In this document: piece after piece, positions 1 to 6,881 of the stretch
How the letters are laid out: the number at the start of each line of letters is the position of its first letter
Position numbering within the stretch: position 1 is the first letter of the stretch
Assembly: GCA_900555745.1 (NCBI GenBank)
Contig: USMH01000036.1
Location: forward strand, 1 to 8,212
Length of the DNA stretch: 8,212 bases
DNA from: an uncultured Collinsella sp.
Lineage (GTDB): Bacteria; Actinomycetota; Coriobacteriia; Coriobacteriales; Coriobacteriaceae
Direction: 5' to 3'
The notes under the pieces: model-generated
The model's database searches: none
What the model was told of the DNA's origin: nothing
What the model saw: the letters and a program-made list of their open reading frames with translations, nothing else
Translations under genes and position numbers: made by a program

Positions 1-475
1 CCAGCAGGATGCTGCGCAGCCGGTTCTTATTCCTAGTGTTCTCGCAGGTCAGGAAGTTCCTCTGGGCGGCCAGCGCCCTCGCCGCCGCAATCGTCGGACC
101 TGGGTCTCCGACCGGCAGGAGCGCGTCGGGGATGCCAAGCGCCGTCTTCGCGATGACCATCGCGTCTCGCTCGTCGGTCTTGGCGTCGCCGGCGAAGAGC
201 CTGGCGGCCCCGTGCGCCGCGAGTCCCGGCAGGTACGCCGCCGACATCCCGGCCGCCCTGGCGCGGGCGAGCGCGAGGGCGCCTATGTTGCGCGACTGGT
301 CGACGACCACGAGCGCATCGGGGAAGCGGCCGAACAGCGAGTCCAGGTCGTCCTCCCTGTTCGCGACGGGGGCGCTCAACAGCACCTCGCCATCTCGAGT
401 CGCGACGCATGCCCAGTGGGACGATTTCCCGACATCGAGCCCGATGACGGCTTCCGGCATTCTAATTGGTGCCAC
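1..475 (-). CDS. IS110-family transposase (DEDD RuvC-like domain), 3' part outside window
   Basis: N-terminal 158 codons of an IS110-family transposase, a RuvC-like recombinase that works with a bridge RNA to join IS ends and target. I chose the GTG at 475-473 because a GGAGG at 488-484 lies 8 nt before it; the ATG at 460-458 is a possible start but has no well-placed ribosome site. From the GTG, the acidic residues are Asp14 in IGLDVGKSS, Asp59 in LVVVDQSRNIG, and Asp101 and Asp104 in AKTDERDAMVIA. The DxxD spacing is typical. The second position is Asp rather than the classical Glu, a variant I recall in actinobacterial IS110 members carrying a VVVDQ motif. YLPGL at about 81-85 is also a family hallmark. 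The C-terminal Tnp_20 domain with its catalytic Ser lies beyond the left edge, so integrity cannot be judged. Confidence 0.92.
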   Translation of the reverse strand, partial: MAPIRMPEAVIGLDVGKSSHWACVATRDGEVLLSAPVANREDDLDSLFGRFPDALVVVDQSRNIGALALARARAAGMSAAYLPGLAAHGAARLFAGDAKTDERDAMVIAKTALGIPDALLPVGDPGPTIAAARALAAQRNFLTCENTRNKNRLRSILL

Positions 476-707
476 GGTGGTATCCTCCAATCGGTAGGCC
501 GATCGGAACCCCTCCCCGCGACACCCACATTACCTGGCCGTGGCGCTTGCGCCCGGCAGTTTCCTATCAGTCGTCCGGAGCGGCGAGCGCCCCCGGTGGC
601 AACACCCCCCGGGCCCTCTACGGGGCAGGGGCAGACGGCCATCCGGAGGCGCCCGATCGGCGGCCCCTCGGGGCTTGCCCGTATCGTAGGCAATGCGCCG
701 AATGCTC
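476..707 (-). ncRNA. candidate IS110 bridge RNA region (non-coding end)
   Basis: About 230 nt without a convincing gene between the transposase start and the 708-729 inverted repeat. Known biology: IS110-group elements encode a bridge (seek) RNA here with internal loops that pair with target and donor DNA. What is visible: several short GC-rich inverted repeats, including TCGG/CCGA at 491-494 and 499-502 just upstream of the transposase ribosome site, CCCGG/CCGGG at 592-596 and 609-613 enclosing a GGTG/CACC mini-hairpin at 595-606, and GCCC/GGGC at 663-666 and 671-674. These suggest a structured transcript, but in such GC-rich DNA short stems arise easily. Exact RNA ends, guide loops and core dinucleotide cannot be set from one copy. 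Confidence 0.4.
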
Positions 708-729
708 GCCATCGAAATTTATCGATGGC
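708..729. repeat. perfect 8-bp inverted repeat near the IS/chromosome junction
   Basis: GCCATCGA at 708-715 and its exact complement TCGATGGC at 722-729 flank a 6-nt AT-only loop. It lies 37 nt past the stop of the response regulator gene. Possible roles are the transcription stop of the kinase-regulator operon, the 5' hairpin of the IS110 bridge RNA, or a subterminal IS feature. Neither strand shows a good T-run straight after the stem (the plus strand continues CTATTTC, the minus strand GAGCATT), so an intrinsic terminator call would be weak. Confidence 0.45.
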
Positions 730-766
730 CTATTTCAGACTGTAATGGGGCTCGGTCTTTGGGCAA

Positions 767-1396
767 CTACCCTCGCAGGTAGGCGATGGCGATCTGCGTG
801 CGGTTGCGCAGGCCCATTTTGGCAAGGATTGAGCTGATGTGGTTGCGCACGGTGCCTTCGCCCATATAGGCGGTGGCGGCAATCTCCTTGTTGTCGAGGC
901 CGCGGGCGATGAGCTCGGCGACTTCGAACTCGCGGTCGGTCAGACTGGCAAAGGCTGCGGGCCGGCGGAGCGTGCCCGCCTCGACGCCCGTTCCGTCAAA
1001 ATCGACGTCCTCGATCGCCTTTCCCTCGAGCACGCGTTTGCCATCCATGACCTGCGCCAACGCCGGCGGAATGGCGGCGACATCGGTCTTGATCAGGTAG
1101 CCGCGGGCGCCGAGCTTGAGCGCCGACACAATGTACTCGTCATCCGAGAATGTCGTCAGAAACACCACGCGCGCCGCAGGGTCGCGCTCAAGGATCTCGT
1201 GCGCGGCCGAAAGGCCGTCGCGCCCCGGCATCTGGATGTCGAGCAGCGCGATATCGGGTGCGTACTCGGCGTAGAGCGCCACCGCATCGTTGCCGTTGGC
1301 ACCGGTGCCCACCACTTCGATCTGCGGCTGGGCGCCCAAGATAATCTTGAGCGAATCGACCACCAAGCGGTCGTCGTCGACAACAATAAGCCTCAT
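767..1396 (-). CDS. NarL/LuxR-type response regulator
   Basis: A 209-residue DNA-binding response regulator of the NarL/FixJ family, at the family's usual length. Receiver domain about 1-118: acidic pocket Asp7-Asp8-Asp9, phosphoacceptor Asp53 in LLDIQMPG, switch Thr81 in FLTTFS, and Lys103 in GYLIKTD. A linker of about 30 residues leads to a LuxR-type helix-turn-helix at about 150-208, with the hallmark LTDREFEV at 152-159, the NKEIA turn at 169-173 and the recognition helix GTVRNHISSILAKMG at 181-195. The start codon overlaps the stop of the upstream kinase gene (ATGA at 1393-1396), so the two are translationally coupled; AAGGAG lies about 10 nt upstream. Inferred job: when phosphorylated by that kinase, control of the divergent ABC-2 exporter operon, most like Bacillus LnrK/YfiK in arrangement. 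Exact target DNA is unproven. Confidence 0.93.
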   Translation of the reverse strand: MRLIVVDDDRLVVDSLKIILGAQPQIEVVGTGANGNDAVALYAEYAPDIALLDIQMPGRDGLSAAHEILERDPAARVVFLTTFSDDEYIVSALKLGARGYLIKTDVAAIPPALAQVMDGKRVLEGKAIEDVDFDGTGVEAGTLRRPAAFASLTDREFEVAELIARGLDNKEIAATAYMGEGTVRNHISSILAKMGLRNRTQIAIAYLRG

Positions 1397-2538
1397 CGGC
1401 CCTCATCTCCTTGCGGTTTGGGAACGGTGGCAAACACGCGCCAGCCGCCGGCGCCGGCACGCGGACCGGCGGTGAAGGTGCCGTCAAGCGCCTCGACGCG
1501 CTCGCGCATGGAGGCGAGCCCCATGCCTTCTGCGACGTTGCTGCTGCTCGCCGGGGTCGCGTCCACGCCATCATCGGTAACGATGAGCTGGTAAAACGAC
1601 GGATGCTCCATGCACCGCACGGTAATGGTTTTGGCATGGGCGTGGCGCATGGCGTTGGAAAGCGCCTCGCGCAGGACCGCCGCAAAGCAGTTGGCGACAT
1701 TTGCGGGCGCATGCTCGGCCAAAACTTCAAGCTCAACCTGCGGGCCGCCGTCCGAGCGTGCGCCTTCAACGATGCAATCGAGCTGTACGGAGAGGTCGAC
1801 GGCGTTGTCGTTGAGGGAGTGGACGCTGGTGCGTACGAGCTGGAGCGCCTCGTCAACCGTGCGTTTGACGTCGGCAAAGTCGGCGGCAATCCTGGGCTCG
1901 TTGGCGTGGACCACGCGCAGGGCCTCGGTCTGCAACGAAGCACGCGTGAGCTGGTGGCCGACGTTGTCGTGAATTTCGCGCGCGATGCGGGCGCGCTCGG
2001 CCAGGGTCGCAAGTTCGACCTCATAGTCCTGGCGATCGGCGAGGTCGCGGTTGCGCGCTTCGAGCGCGAGGGCTCGTTCCTGCAGTTCGTCGCGGGTACG
2101 GCGCATGCGCTGCTGCTCGCGTTCCAACTGGGCGGTGCGTAGCGATAGCAAGGTGGCGGCAACCGAAAGGATGGCGGTCAGCAGGAGCGTTCGGGCGGTA
2201 AGCGCGTCGGTGCGAAGGTCCGCGATGAGCGCAAAGGCAAAGACGGAGCCAATGCCCAGCGCGACCCAGGCGTGCTCACGGCGCACGCGCCGCGCGATGT
2301 CATAGAAGGCGAGAGGCGCAAGCGGCACAAACGGCGGTACGAAAACTGCCGCGATGATGTAAACGTAGCTCGCGGTCTCGCTCGCACGGCGGGCGCGGTT
2401 TCCCTGTGCGACCTCGGCCAGCGAGGTGGCAATAACGCCAAGGCAAAACGCCGCGACCAGGCGAGCGTCCACAGCAAGACCCATGGCGGCCGCAATACAG
2501 CACGCCAGCACGATCGATTTGTCGAAAAGCCTGTTCAT
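1393..2538 (-). CDS. DesK/NarX-type sensor histidine kinase (HisKA_3), membrane-sensing type
   Basis: A 381-residue membrane histidine kinase. About five hydrophobic segments (near 8-22, 27-45, 58-80, 90-106 and 117-133) have only short loops between them, so there is no sizeable extracellular sensor domain; such kinases usually sense in the membrane or through a partner transporter. A charged, probably coiled-coil stretch (134-178) leads to the HisKA_3 dimerisation helix with phospho-acceptor His190 in AREIHDNVGHQL. The HATPase_c domain follows: N-box REALSNAMRHAHA with Asn295, G-box VTDDGVD at 320-326, and EGMGLASMRERV at 337-348. I start it at ATG 2538 because hydrophobic sequence begins there; the frame is open up to ATG 2703, but that extension is Arg/Pro-rich and unlike a kinase N-terminus. 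There is no clear ribosome site, while a TACAAT box ends 6 nt before the ATG, suggesting a leaderless mRNA. It overlaps the regulator gene by 4 nt and resembles LnrJ/YfiJ in setting. Confidence 0.92.
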   Translation of the reverse strand: MNRLFDKSIVLACCIAAAMGLAVDARLVAAFCLGVIATSLAEVAQGNRARRASETASYVYIIAAVFVPPFVPLAPLAFYDIARRVRREHAWVALGIGSVFAFALIADLRTDALTARTLLLTAILSVAATLLSLRTAQLEREQQRMRRTRDELQERALALEARNRDLADRQDYEVELATLAERARIAREIHDNVGHQLTRASLQTEALRVVHANEPRIAADFADVKRTVDEALQLVRTSVHSLNDNAVDLSVQLDCIVEGARSDGGPQVELEVLAEHAPANVANCFAAVLREALSNAMRHAHAKTITVRCMEHPSFYQLIVTDDGVDATPASSSNVAEGMGLASMRERVEALDGTFTAGPRAGAGGWRVFATVPKPQGDEGR

Positions 2539-2544
2539 ACGGGT

Positions 2545-2550
2545 ATTGTA
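2545..2550 (-). promoter_or_regulatory. candidate -10 box for the kinase-regulator operon
   Basis: TACAAT on the minus strand matches the sigma-70-type -10 consensus at five of six bases. Only six bases separate it from the kinase ATG at 2538, so transcription would begin at or next to the start codon. No convincing -35 is seen at normal spacing. This stands out as AT-rich sequence in a GC-rich surround. Confidence 0.4.
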
Positions 2551-2650
2551 CGCGAAGCTGCGCGTGGTGGAGGGGGCCGCCTGCGCAACCGTGACATTCC
2601 TCCCGCGCGGCAAAGCGGGGGGCGTCGGCGGGCCGCACGACCAAGGCCCT

Positions 2651-2676
2651 GCACTCGTGACAAAGCTCACTGGTGC
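2651..2676. promoter_or_regulatory. 26-bp imperfect dyad, candidate operator for the exporter operon
   Basis: Arms GCACTCGTGA (2651-2660) and TCACTGGTGC (2667-2676) are complementary at 8 of 10 positions and surround a 6-bp centre CAAAGC. The dyad lies 62 bp before the ABC ATPase start, in the only non-coding stretch between the divergent kinase and exporter operons. Dimeric NarL/LuxR-type regulators bind dyads of about this size, so the neighbouring regulator is the natural candidate to bind here. That link is inference. Confidence 0.45.
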
Positions 2677-2698
2677 GCGCCGGCGGCTCCTGCGATGA

Positions 2699-2704
2699 TG
2701 CAAT
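2699..2704 (+). promoter_or_regulatory. weak candidate -10 box for the ABC-2 exporter operon
   Basis: TGCAAT matches the -10 consensus at four of six bases. The matching -35 position (about 2676-2681) has no consensus and directly abuts the 2651-2676 dyad. This is the layout expected of an activator-dependent promoter, but the box itself is weak. Confidence 0.22.
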
Positions 2705-2738
2705 CGTACCGGGCCGCAATCAACAGAAGGGCCGCCTC

Positions 2739-3677
2739 ATGACAGACATCGTCCACGTCGAAAACCTCGTCAAGCGCTACGACGACCTTATCGCGCTTGA
2801 CCACTTTAACCTGAGCATCGCCCCCGGCGAGATCTTTGGCCTGCTGGGCCCCAACGGCTCGGGCAAGACCACGTCCATCAACTGTATTCTGCAGCTGCTC
2901 GCCTACGACAAAGGCACCATCGAGCTGTTCGGCGAGCCCATGACGCCCGCCCGCTACGACCTCAAGCGCCGCATCGGTGTGGTGCCGCAGCAGGTGGCGG
3001 TGTTTGACGAGCTTACGGTGCGCGAGAACATCGACTATTTTTGCAGCCTCTACGTCAGCGACCGCAAGCGCCGCCGCTCGCTCGTGGACGAGGCGATCGA
3101 CTTTGTCGGCCTGGGCGACTTTGCCAAGTTCCGCCCCGGCAAGCTCTCGGGCGGCCTGGCGCGTCGCCTCAACATCGCCTGCGGCATCGCGCACAAGCCC
3201 GAGCTCATCTTCTTTGACGAGCCTACGGTGGCAGTCGACCCGCAGAGTCGCAACGCCATCCTGGAGGGCATCTGCCGCTTGCGCGACGAGGGCGCCACGG
3301 TGGTGTATACCAGCCATTACATGGAGGAAGTCGAGCAGATTTGCAGCCGCATCATGATCATGGACGGCGGACGTGTGCTGGCGCAGGGCACCAATGACGA
3401 GCTCAAACGCATGATTCAAATGGGCGAGCGCGTGACTGTCGAGGTCGGCGCCGTCGAGACCGCCACGGTCGAGCGGCTGCGCGCCCTCGAGCACGTGCTT
3501 TCGGTTGAGCTGTCCGGCGGCGAGCTCGTCTGCACCTGCGAAGCGAGCCCGCACAATTTGGTCGACATCCTCGACACGCTGCGCGCCGCCGATGTGGCGC
3601 TCGGCCGCGTGTGGAGCGAGCCGCCGACCCTCAACGACGTGTTCCTCGAGATCACCGGCCGCGAGCTGCGCGACTAG
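2739..3677 (+). CDS. ABC transporter ATPase of an ABC-2 (LnrL-like) exporter
   Basis: A 312-residue ATPase that would power the two permeases encoded next to it. Start: ATG 2739 with AGAAGG at 2725-2730, 8 nt upstream; the frame is open further up to 2673, but that stretch covers the promoter and operator. Motifs: Walker A GPNGSGKTT (37-45), Q-loop Gln84-Gln85, signature LSGGLARR (136-143), Walker B LIFFDEPT (156-163), D-loop VAVDPQSR (164-171) and switch His193. A C-terminal extension of about 90 residues ending in PPTLNDVFLEITGREL is typical of drug-exporting ABC-2 ATPases (daunorubicin DrrA and LnrL types). Its stop overlaps the ribosome site of the next gene. Small departures from the usual LSGGM/Q and GLDP motifs do not touch catalytic residues. 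The substrate is inferred to be a membrane-active or amphiphilic compound. Confidence 0.94.
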   Translation: MTDIVHVENLVKRYDDLIALDHFNLSIAPGEIFGLLGPNGSGKTTSINCILQLLAYDKGTIELFGEPMTPARYDLKRRIGVVPQQVAVFDELTVRENIDYFCSLYVSDRKRRRSLVDEAIDFVGLGDFAKFRPGKLSGGLARRLNIACGIAHKPELIFFDEPTVAVDPQSRNAILEGICRLRDEGATVVYTSHYMEEVEQICSRIMIMDGGRVLAQGTNDELKRMIQMGERVTVEVGAVETATVERLRALEHVLSVELSGGELVCTCEASPHNLVDILDTLRAADVALGRVWSEPPTLNDVFLEITGRELRD

Positions 3678-3686
3678 GGGGCAGTC

Positions 3687-4874
3687 ATGTTCAACACCAT
3701 CATCACTACGGTCAAGACGCTGCTGCGCCGGCCGAGCACGTGGGTCTGGGGCGCTCTCTTTCCCATCGCACTTTCCACGATGTTCATGTTTATGTTTGCG
3801 AATCTGAGCTCCGACGGCACGGTCGACCCGGTACCGGTTGCCGTCATAGCGGACGAGGCCTGGGACGCCTCGACCTTTAAGGACGTGGCGACGTCGCTTG
3901 CCAAGGAGAGCGACAATCAGCTGCTCGAGATCCACGAGTGCGACGACGCAGCCGATGCGAACCGTGCGCTTAAGGCCGGCGAGGTCGCGGGCATCTATAC
4001 GGTCGACGACGCAGGCGCACCCAAGCTCACACTGCTATCGAGCTACGACAGCTCGCGCGCATCATCGGTGCTCACCGATCGCAGCATCCTGGAGACGGTG
4101 GCAAGCTCGTATACACAAAATGCCGAGCTCATGTCCCAGATTGCCCAGGACAACCCGGCGGCACTCGCCGACCCCGAGGCGGTTGCGCGCGCCCTGTCGC
4201 TCGAGGGCGGCACCCGTCGCGTGAGCCTTACGCGCACCACGCCCGACGGCACGGTCATCTACTATTACGCGCTTTTTGGCCTGGTCGCGATGATGTCTGC
4301 CGAGTTTGCCGCCTTGAGCGTCGTCGATTTGCAGCCCAATCTGTCGGGCCTTGGCGCGCGTCGCTGCGTGGGCGGTCTTTCCAAGACGGCGTCGCTGGCC
4401 GGCATCTTTGTGGGCTCGTGGCTGGTCTCCTTTGCCTCGATGGCGATCGCGATCGGCTACGTGCGCCTGGTTGTGGGCGTCGACTTTGGCGGGCGCGAGG
4501 GGCTGTGTCTGGTGGGCGGTGCCGCTTCCGCGCTTGCCGCCACGGGCTTGGGACTCTTTGTGGGCACGCTGCCCGTTAAGGGCGACAAGGCATCCAAGTC
4601 GGGCATCCTCACAGGCTTTGCCACCACGTGCGCCCTGTTCGCTGGGCTCTACGGCGAACCGGCGATGGCGCTTGCCGATGACGTCGCCCGCGCCTGTCCG
4701 GCCGAGTGCTGGCTCAACCCCGTCAAGCTCATCTGCGACATGTTCAACCGCCTGTATTTCTTTGAGGACCTGGATCCTTTCGCCGTTCGCGCCGGCGCAC
4801 TGGTCCTCATGACGCTGGTGTTTGTCGCCGCCGCTACGCTGATCTTTGGAAGGAGCCGCTATGAGCACCTTTAA
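3687..4874 (+). CDS. ABC-2 type transporter permease (first of two)
   Basis: A 395-residue integral membrane protein with ABC-2 permease topology: one membrane helix at about 18-39, a soluble extracytoplasmic domain at about 41-188, then five hydrophobic segments near 190-212, 234-260, 268-293, 304-324 and 367-388. The start is ATG 3687, preceded by a G-rich AGGGGG at 3676-3681 that overlaps the ATPase stop, so translation is coupled. The ending FGRSRYEHL is a short basic cytoplasmic tail. By position it corresponds to LnrM in LnrLMN. It most likely pairs with the next permease as a heterodimer driven by the upstream ATPase, exporting a membrane-active substrate. The overall fold assignment is strong; the substrate is unknown. 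Confidence 0.87.
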   Translation: MFNTIITTVKTLLRRPSTWVWGALFPIALSTMFMFMFANLSSDGTVDPVPVAVIADEAWDASTFKDVATSLAKESDNQLLEIHECDDAADANRALKAGEVAGIYTVDDAGAPKLTLLSSYDSSRASSVLTDRSILETVASSYTQNAELMSQIAQDNPAALADPEAVARALSLEGGTRRVSLTRTTPDGTVIYYYALFGLVAMMSAEFAALSVVDLQPNLSGLGARRCVGGLSKTASLAGIFVGSWLVSFASMAIAIGYVRLVVGVDFGGREGLCLVGGAASALAATGLGLFVGTLPVKGDKASKSGILTGFATTCALFAGLYGEPAMALADDVARACPAECWLNPVKLICDMFNRLYFFEDLDPFAVRAGALVLMTLVFVAAATLIFGRSRYEHL

Positions 4875-6066
4875 GACCGCGCTTCGCATGGCGCTGGCGC
4901 ACCCGTTCTACCTGCTCATCTATACGGTGTTCATCTCGCTCATGGGCGTATTCATCGCGGCCTCGGTGAGCTGGAACTCGTCGCAGCTTACCGAGTACAA
5001 GCCCTACGACACCAACGTGATTGTGGTCGACCGCGACAATAGCGACCTTTCGCGGGCGCTTACCAAGCATCTGAGCTCACGCTTTGACCTGGTCGCGGGC
5101 GTCGGCGATGACACGTACGACCTTGCGGACGCGCTCTCCAAGAGCAACAGCGCCAAGGGCAGCGCCGACTGCGTGTTCTTTATCCCGGAGGGGTTCGAGG
5201 ACGACCTGGTCGCGGCTGCCCGCGCGGGGGAGTCCCTGCCCAAGCTCGATGTGACCTACGGTGCCGGCACCATGGCGGCGGCGCTTTCGTCTGCCGAGGC
5301 TTCGCGTTGGATCTCGCTCGCGGGCGCTGCAGCCGCACTTGAGCCCACTGCCTCCAACGGCGACGTTGCCAAGGCCGCCGAACATGCCGCTGCAAAGCGC
5401 GCGGAGGTCCAGATCGAGCGGGTCAAGGTCGACTCGGCTGCTGCCGCCACACTCGAGTCGTACTTCAACTTTGGCGCGTACGCGATTATCTCGTCGGTCA
5501 TCGTGTCGGTGGGCTTGGTGTTTTCGGGCATGAACGAGCCCGAGCGCGTGCGCCGCATGGATGCCGGCCCAATCTCCGATCGCCAGCGTTCGCTTGCCGT
5601 GTTTGCGGCCGCCGCCGTGCTCACCGTCTGTATCTGGTTTGTGTCGAGCATGATGGGCGTCGTGGGCTTTGCCGGCGCGGTCGCCGAGGTCGGCGTTGGT
5701 CGCGTGTGCCTGGCGCTGGCGGCGACGTTTGCCCTGGCGTGCACGCCGCTGGCCGTTGGCTTTGCGCTTTCGAGCCTGGGTGCGCGCGAGGAGTTGCTCA
5801 ACGGCGTGGGCAACCTGCTTGGTATGCTCATGACGTTTTTGGGCGGCGCCTGGATGCCGCTGTCGCTGATGGGCCCAGCCGTGCAGACGGTGGCGCACTT
5901 TGTACCGACGTTTTGGGTGAACGACGCGATTGGCAAGGCGCTTGCCTCGGATTTGACGTCCGCCGTGCTGGGCGACATCGCTTGCGATCTGGGCGTCACG
6001 GTGCTCTTTGCCGCGGCCATCGCCGCCGTAGGCCTGGCCCTCGCACACGCCAAATCCCGCGCCTAG
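4861..6066 (+). CDS. ABC-2 type transporter permease (second of two)
   Basis: A 401-residue membrane protein with the same layout as its upstream partner: helix 1 at about 15-35, an extracytoplasmic domain at about 36-200 including an Ala-rich stretch (137-180), then segments near 203-223, 245-268, 280-303, 312-332 and 376-396. FLGGAWMPLSLM (327-338) is the typical ABC-2 permease motif before the last helices. I start it at ATG 4861, with AAGGAG at 4850-4855 five nt upstream; the frame could extend to a TTG at 4846, without a ribosome site. It overlaps the previous gene by 14 nt, so production of the two permeases is coupled, supporting a heterodimer. It corresponds by position to LnrN. No clear terminator follows: the GCCTG/CAGGC pair at 6066-6085 has no T-run. 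Confidence 0.88.
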   Translation: MSTFKTALRMALAHPFYLLIYTVFISLMGVFIAASVSWNSSQLTEYKPYDTNVIVVDRDNSDLSRALTKHLSSRFDLVAGVGDDTYDLADALSKSNSAKGSADCVFFIPEGFEDDLVAAARAGESLPKLDVTYGAGTMAAALSSAEASRWISLAGAAAALEPTASNGDVAKAAEHAAAKRAEVQIERVKVDSAAAATLESYFNFGAYAIISSVIVSVGLVFSGMNEPERVRRMDAGPISDRQRSLAVFAAAAVLTVCIWFVSSMMGVVGFAGAVAEVGVGRVCLALAATFALACTPLAVGFALSSLGAREELLNGVGNLLGMLMTFLGGAWMPLSLMGPAVQTVAHFVPTFWVNDAIGKALASDLTSAVLGDIACDLGVTVLFAAAIAAVGLALAHAKSRA

Positions 6067-6101
6067 CCTGAAATAAAGTCCAGGCCTCGCTCCAAAATAG
6101 T

Positions 6102-6136
6102 TCGCCATGGTTTACTATTACGCTCATAAAGTAGTA
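6102..6136 (+). promoter_or_regulatory. candidate promoter with overlapping dyad before the MacB/FtsX-type operon
   Basis: An AT-richer patch in the 93-bp gap after the ABC-2 operon. TCGCCA (6102-6107) and CATAAA (6125-6130), 17 bp apart, each match the -35 and -10 consensus at four of six bases. An imperfect dyad with arms TACTATTA (6113-6120) and TAAAGTAGTA (6127-6136) overlaps the proposed -10, a placement that suits a repressor site. A further pair GCCTCG (6084-6089) and CGAGGC (6137-6142) encloses it. All are weak calls from a single sequence. Confidence 0.35.
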
Positions 6137-6159
6137 CGAGGCTAACAACGGGGGATACC

Positions 6160-6873
<714 letters not shown>

Positions 6874-6881
6874 GCGGCGCC

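Larger units (their letters stand above)
1..735 (-). mobile_element. IS110-family insertion sequence, left part only
   Basis: A partial IS110-family element read on the minus strand. It contains the N-terminal transposase domain (1-475) and a gene-free, hairpin-rich segment upstream of the transposase. In the IS110 group the long non-coding end lies upstream of the transposase and encodes the bridge RNA, so this arrangement fits that group rather than IS1111. The outer end is not resolved: IS110 elements lack clear terminal inverted repeats and usually make no target duplication, so the boundary of about 735 is an estimate between the 708-729 inverted repeat and the end of the response regulator gene at 767. 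The other end lies beyond the left edge. Confidence 0.7.

Noticed and set aside
595..606. GGTG-GCAA-CACC mini-hairpin with a GNRA-like loop
   Set aside because: The GNRA loop appears on the plus strand, whereas the expected RNA is from the minus strand; four base pairs are not significant on their own in this GC-rich DNA.
9..745. Overlapping plus-strand open frames across the IS110 region
   Set aside because: No ribosome sites or recognisable domains; the first lies over the transposase and the others run through the non-coding IS end.
1411..2142. A 243-codon plus-strand frame opposite the histidine kinase
   Set aside because: It mirrors the kinase codons; the minus strand carries the H, N and G boxes.
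2667..3935. A 422-codon open frame on the minus strand opposite the ATPase gene
   Set aside because: It is a shadow of the GC-rich ATPase and permease genes: Arg/His/Asp-rich without domains, while the plus strand has intact catalytic motifs.
6066..6085. Possible terminator after the ABC-2 operon (GCCTG/CAGGC)
   Set aside because: Only a 5-bp stem with a 10-nt loop and no following T-run.
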